A stretch of DNA of 9,483 nt, from contig CAMLLA010000140.1 in the NCBI GenBank assembly GCA_946480525.1, positions 1-9,483 on the forward strand, in the 5' to 3' direction. Made by a program: the position numbers and the translations under genes. This DNA is from an uncultured Asticcacaulis sp. GTDB lineage: Bacteria > Pseudomonadota > Alphaproteobacteria > Caulobacterales > Caulobacteraceae. The notes under the pieces were generated by a model, which was given only the letters and a program-made list of their open reading frames with translations, was not told where the DNA came from and made no database searches. This document shows positions 7,048 to 9,483 of this stretch, one piece after another. Each line of letters begins with the position of its first letter. Position 1 is the first letter of the stretch.

Positions 7048-7428
7048 ATGAGAGGCAAACCCGTGGCGCCGAAAGTGACCAAGCCTTCGGCTGAGAAGAT
7101 CGTCAAAGATATCCGGCGTGAGGCGCGCCGGCACTTTTCCGCCGAGGAGAAGATCCGGATCGTGTTGGAGTGCCTGCGCGGTGAGGACAGCATTTCCGAG
7201 ATTTGCCGCCGTGAGGCATCGCGACGAGCCTGTATTACACGTGGTCGAAGGACTTTTTGGAAACCGGCAAGAAGCGGCTGGCTGGGGACACGGCGCGCCA
7301 GGCAACATCGGACGAGGTTAAGGTTCTGCGCAAGGAGGCCCGTGATCTGAAGGAAGTCGTGGCCGAACTGACCCTGGAAAACCGCCTGCTCAAAAAGCGC
7401 GAACGGAACTGGGGCCGACGACGAACGA
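7048..7428 (+). pseudogene. IS3-family transposase orfA, frame-broken
   Basis: OrfA is the DNA-binding half of an IS3 transposase. ATG at 7048 has AAGGAG at 7037-7042. The helix-turn-helix region reads FSAEEKIRIVLECLRGEDSI, then SEICRRE. At about 7215 one G seems lost: in the next frame the family sequence resumes as IATSLYYTWSKDFLETGKKR and the leucine-zipper part EVVAELTLENRLLKK. After AAAAAG (7397) a further 2-base loss is inferred, because the usual orfA ending (GADDE) is found back in the first frame at 7414-7425. There the expected TGA stop is CGA (7426-7428). The two indels together total three bases, so the ends are in register but the middle (about 60 codons) is shifted. The reference pattern comes from my knowledge of the family, not from a search. 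Confidence 0.75.
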
Positions 7429-8404
7429 GATATCCCGCTACCGAAAAGCTTGAGATCATTCGCCTGGTCGAACAGTCCCATTTGCCGGCTCGCCGGACAC
7501 TGGCTCAACTCGGTATTCCCAAGACGACCTTCTATCGCTGGTACGACCTGTTCCTGACGCATGGCCCAGAAGGCCTGGAAGACGGCACCGGCGGCTCAGC
7601 CCGCGTTTGGAACCGCATTGCCGACACTGTCCGCGGCGAGATCGTCGAGATGGCCCTGGAGCATACGGAGCTGTCGCCTCGGGAGCTGGCGGTGAAGTTC
7701 TGCGATGAGAAAAGCTATTTGTTTCCGAGGCTTCGGTCTATCGCCTGCTCAAGGAACGCAACCTCATCACCAGCCCCGCCTATGTGGTGATGAAGGCGGC
7801 CGACGAATATCACGACAAGACCGCAGCGCCGAACCAGGTGTGGCAGACCGACTTCACCTACTTCAAGATCATTGGCTGGGGCTGGTTCTATCTCTCGACC
7901 ATCCTCGACGACTTCTCCCGCTATATCGTCGCCTGGAAACTGTGCGATGGCATGAAGTACGAAGATGTCATCGCCACGATAGAAATGGCACTCGAGGCCA
8001 CTGGCCTCGACAAGACTAGGAGCAGAAGTCGGCCGCGGCTGCTGTCCGACAACGGTGGCTCCTACGTTTCGACGGAATTGGGCGAATGGCTTTCAAACAA
8101 GGGCATGGCTCAAGTGCATGGCAAGCCCGGTCATCCGCAAACCCAGGGCAAGATCGAGCGCTGGCATCAGACCTTGAAGAACCGCATCCTGTTGGAGAAC
8201 TATTATCTGCCAGGCGATCTCGAGACCCAGATCGGCGCATTCATCGAACATTACAACTACCAGCGATATCACGAGAGCCTTGGCAATGTGACGCCCGCCG
8301 ACGCCTACTTCGGCAGGGCCCAGACCATCCTGAACAGAAAGCAGAAGATCAAACTAAAGACCCTCGAACACCGCCGCTTGCAACATCAGAAAACGGCGGC
8401 GTAA
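7425..8404 (+). pseudogene. IS3-family transposase orfB (DDE integrase), frame-broken
   Basis: OrfB is the catalytic half of the IS3 transposase. The expected ATG overlapping the orfA stop is ACG at 7425-7427, so its own start is lost. The first part reads RYPATEKLEIIRLVEQSH, a helix-turn-helix (IPKTTFYRWYD), then LSPRELAVKF. At 7719-7720 one T appears lost from a T-run (SYFVSEASVYRLL is restored only by shifting frame), and the rest runs in another frame to TAA at 8404. The catalytic triad is visible in that second part: Asp in QTDFTYF, Asp in LLSDNGGSY, Glu in GKIERWHQ, followed by FIEHYNYQRYHESLGNVTPAD. The frame opened from about 7257 fuses late orfA to early orfB and stops at 7790, so no full-length enzyme can be made without frameshifting. 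Confidence 0.8.
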
Positions 8405-8417
8405 TATCAACCCAAAC

Positions 8418-8432
8418 TGAGGCCAAACCCTC
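8418..8432 (-). repeat. subterminal inverted repeat of the IS, right
   Basis: This is the partner of 7010-7024, one mismatch in 15. It lies 14 bases after the orfB stop and 27 bases inside the right end. Confidence 0.7.
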
Positions 8433-8459
8433 AGATATTTTGCGAACGCGATTGTCCCA

Positions 8460-8686
8460 ATATCCTTGACGACGGACACGCGGCTGATATAGCAACTTCT
8501 AAGCATAAGGTTCGGACTGCTGTGGGGGATATCTCGGGTGCGGTAGCGGGCGCAATAGTTGGAGGGTTGCTTATTGAAACTGGTCCATTAGCAATTGTTG
8601 CCGCGGGCGGCGCCGACTATTTAGTTAGCAGAATTGCAACTGATATCTATGATCACTATAATGGAGGGCCGCCACAAGATGAGTAA
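8460..8686 (+). pseudogene. C-terminal tip of an RHS-type toxin protein, 5' end lost at the IS
   Basis: From the right edge of the IS a frame of about 74 codons (8462-8683) runs to TAA at 8684-8686. It begins ILDDGHAADIATSKHKVRTA. A glycine/alanine-rich hydrophobic stretch follows (DISGAVAGAIVGG, LLIETGPLAIVAAGG), then YLVSRIATDIYDHYNGGPPQDE. It has no start codon of its own in a sensible place and no ribosome site at the IS junction, so it is the 3' remnant of a longer gene. Position, orientation and the small gene right after it fit the variable toxin tip of an RHS protein. The hydrophobic stretch could insert into or cross a membrane, which is inference. GC content is lower than in the rhs 5' part, as is usual for exchanged toxin tips. 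Confidence 0.6.
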
Positions 8687-8692
8687 TCGGAA

Positions 8693-9034
8693 ATGAGTAT
8701 AGGGTTATTATTATTGGGCATTCTCACAGGAGGCGTGGGTTCTTGGCTGGCGCTTTCCACGCTCCACGCGCGACGAATTAAGAAGCAACGGTCTGGACTG
8801 ACGATTGACGATTTCATAAAGGAATTCGAAGGTTCATCTTATACCAAGGAGGCAATCCAGATCACTTACAATGATCTCACAAGAAAAGTCGGACTTCCGA
8901 TAAAAAGATTTGATTTGCTATATCCAACATTATCGCGCGCCAGTGATGATATCGAGGACGTATTACAAGGTCATGGTCGAGGTCTGGGTCTTTATGATGA
9001 TGAGATAAATTTGATTTTGAAAAATTTTCTGTAA
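8693..9034 (+). CDS. small membrane-anchored protein, candidate RHS immunity protein
   Basis: Protein of 113 residues, six bases after the stop of the RHS tip. Residues 3-24 form one hydrophobic helix (GLLLLGILTGGVGSWLALST) followed by a basic run (HARRIKKQR). By the positive-inside rule the remaining 80 residues face the cytoplasm. That part begins LTIDDFIKEFEGSSYTKEAI, contains KVGLPIKRFDLLYPTLSRAS, and ends with a helical acidic tail. I do not recognise the family. The frame is intact. Position directly behind a polymorphic-toxin tip, small size, and lowered GC are typical of cognate immunity genes; the membrane anchor would suit a toxin acting at the inner membrane. The ribosome site is weak (GATGAG overlaps the upstream stop), suggesting coupling to the now lost toxin gene. 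ATG at 8693 is chosen because the membrane helix starts there. Confidence 0.7.
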   Translation: MSIGLLLLGILTGGVGSWLALSTLHARRIKKQRSGLTIDDFIKEFEGSSYTKEAIQITYNDLTRKVGLPIKRFDLLYPTLSRASDDIEDVLQGHGRGLGLYDDEINLILKNFL

Positions 9035-9190
9035 AAAATGTTGAAGATTATGCAAAATTATTGACCATATTTATAAATATAAATCAAAATGATTGACTGT
9101 GAGGTATTTTTTATTATTAAATAAAAATAATTATTGTATAATTTTGAAAATTTTTGAAATAATTTAGTAAATATTTTATTTCAATTACTT
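9035..9190. other. very AT-rich non-coding block
   Basis: By hand count about 22 of 156 bases are G or C (about 14 %), against well over half in the left part of the window. No open frame, terminator hairpin or clear repeat unit is seen; ATTTTGAAAA occurs at 9012-9021 and 9141-9150. It lies just after the candidate immunity gene, where acquired DNA often accumulates. It could be an H-NS/MucR-type silencer target or a relic of foreign DNA; neither is shown. Confidence 0.6.
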
Positions 9191-9310
9191 ATGGGAAACT
9201 TTGCTAAATGCGGTGATGTCGAAGTCACGAAGCTCGCGGCGTGGCTCATAGACCGTTCCGGCGCGCGTTGCGCGGATCTGCAGCAGCATCTCCACGGCCT
9301 GGGACGCCAT
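9185..9310 (-). CDS. possible 41-residue minus-strand ORF or gene tail
   Basis: On the minus strand an ATG at 9310 follows AAGG by 8 bases, directly after an in-frame stop. The frame reads MASQAVEMLLQIRATRAG, then TVYEPRRELRDFDITAF, to TAA at 9185. Composition and GC-rich third positions look protein-like, more so than the opposite frame. It may be a true small protein or the 3' end of a broken gene. Family not recognised. Confidence 0.25.
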   Translation of the reverse strand: MASQAVEMLLQIRATRAGTVYEPRRELRDFDITAFSKVSHK

Positions 9311-9475
9311 CTAGACTACCTTAACGCCAAGACTATGGGCATTGGCCCTAGCTGGAATGCCGGAAGAGCCTCTATGTCGGCAACAAAGCTACCCCATTGT
9401 GTTGTTTCCGCTGTCGGCGCTGGAACTCTAGGCTTAAAACCTGATCATTCTATTGATTTTTGGTGCAAATCTTGA
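9191..9475 (+). CDS. doubtful ORF of 94 residues
   Basis: Open from ATG at 9191 to TGA at 9475, but no ribosome site precedes it (AT-rich run directly upstream). The product is rich in Trp, Cys and His (AAWLIDRSGARCADLQQHLH), as shadow frames often are, and GC content drops sharply after about 9320. It overlaps the minus-strand candidate at 9185-9310; at most one is real. Nothing about function can be said. Confidence 0.2.
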   Translation: MGNFAKCGDVEVTKLAAWLIDRSGARCADLQQHLHGLGRHLDYLNAKTMGIGPSWNAGRASMSATKLPHCVVSAVGAGTLGLKPDHSIDFWCKS

Positions 9476-9483
9476 TTCTCATT

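Larger units (their letters stand above)
6982..8459 (+). mobile_element. decayed IS3-family insertion sequence
   Basis: About 1.48 kb with the IS3 layout: orfA (helix-turn-helix/leucine-zipper) and orfB (DDE integrase) in the -1 frame. The outer ends read TGGGAC (6982-6987) and GTCCCA (8454-8459). A subterminal inverted match of 14/15 lies at 7010-7024 and 8418-8432, at 28 and 27 bases from those ends. The outer ends are otherwise poorly matched, so the boundaries, mainly the left one, are uncertain by several bases. No 3-4 bp target duplication is visible (GAA on the left, ATA on the right). Both transposase frames are broken, so this copy is not autonomous. It splits an RHS gene. Confidence 0.8.

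Noticed and set aside
8016..8240. Minus-strand frame inside orfB
   Set aside because: It is a shadow of the DDE integrase frame, whose catalytic motifs are clear.
9035..9190. CRISPR or tandem repeat array in the AT-rich block
   Set aside because: No unit recurs with regular spacing; only short A/T-rich similarities such as ATTTTGAAAA.

Overview
The window looks like chromosomal DNA of a GC-rich alphaproteobacterium, probably Caulobacterales (Caulobacter/Asticcacaulis/Brevundimonas-like). This rests on high GC at third codon positions in the left half, GTG and TTG starts, the style of the sensor kinase, CobB and gamma-glutamyltransferase proteins, and a GC-rich palindromic intergenic repeat. 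The taxon is an inference; no marker gene is present.

Left, conserved part (1-5180). A membrane sensor histidine kinase (120-1724) is followed 3 bases later by an acidic protein of unknown function (1728-2255). They face a minus-strand pair, gamma-glutamyltransferase (ggt) followed by a CobB-type sirtuin, whose reading frames overlap by the bases GTGA. A 145-bp nested inverted repeat fills the whole space between the two convergent stop codons. To the right of ggt is a complete tRNA-Arg(ACG) with a candidate promoter and a strong intrinsic terminator.

Right, accessory part (5180-9483). After a possible 63-residue ORF, a perfect DnaA box and a 19-bp palindrome comes the 5' part of an RHS/YD-repeat gene. 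It is cut at about 6981 by a decayed IS3-family insertion sequence (about 6982-8459). The transposase frames of this element carry several indels and a lost orfA stop/orfB start. On the far side of the IS the sequence resumes as the last 74 codons of an RHS-like protein, with a glycine-rich hydrophobic tip. Six bases after its stop is an intact small gene for a membrane-anchored protein (8693-9034) in the position of a cognate immunity gene. Then come a block of about 156 bases with only about 14 % G+C and a GC-rich segment of unclear coding strand.

Reading of the whole: this is the wreck of an RHS polymorphic-toxin locus. The IS sits between the N-terminal shell part and the C-terminal tip. 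The RHS core is missing and no target-site duplication is visible, which suggests an IS-mediated deletion or recombination that left an orphan immunity gene. The most interesting unknowns are the toxin tip/immunity pair, the kinase-linked acidic protein, the convergent repeat, and the DnaA-box/palindrome region upstream of rhs.
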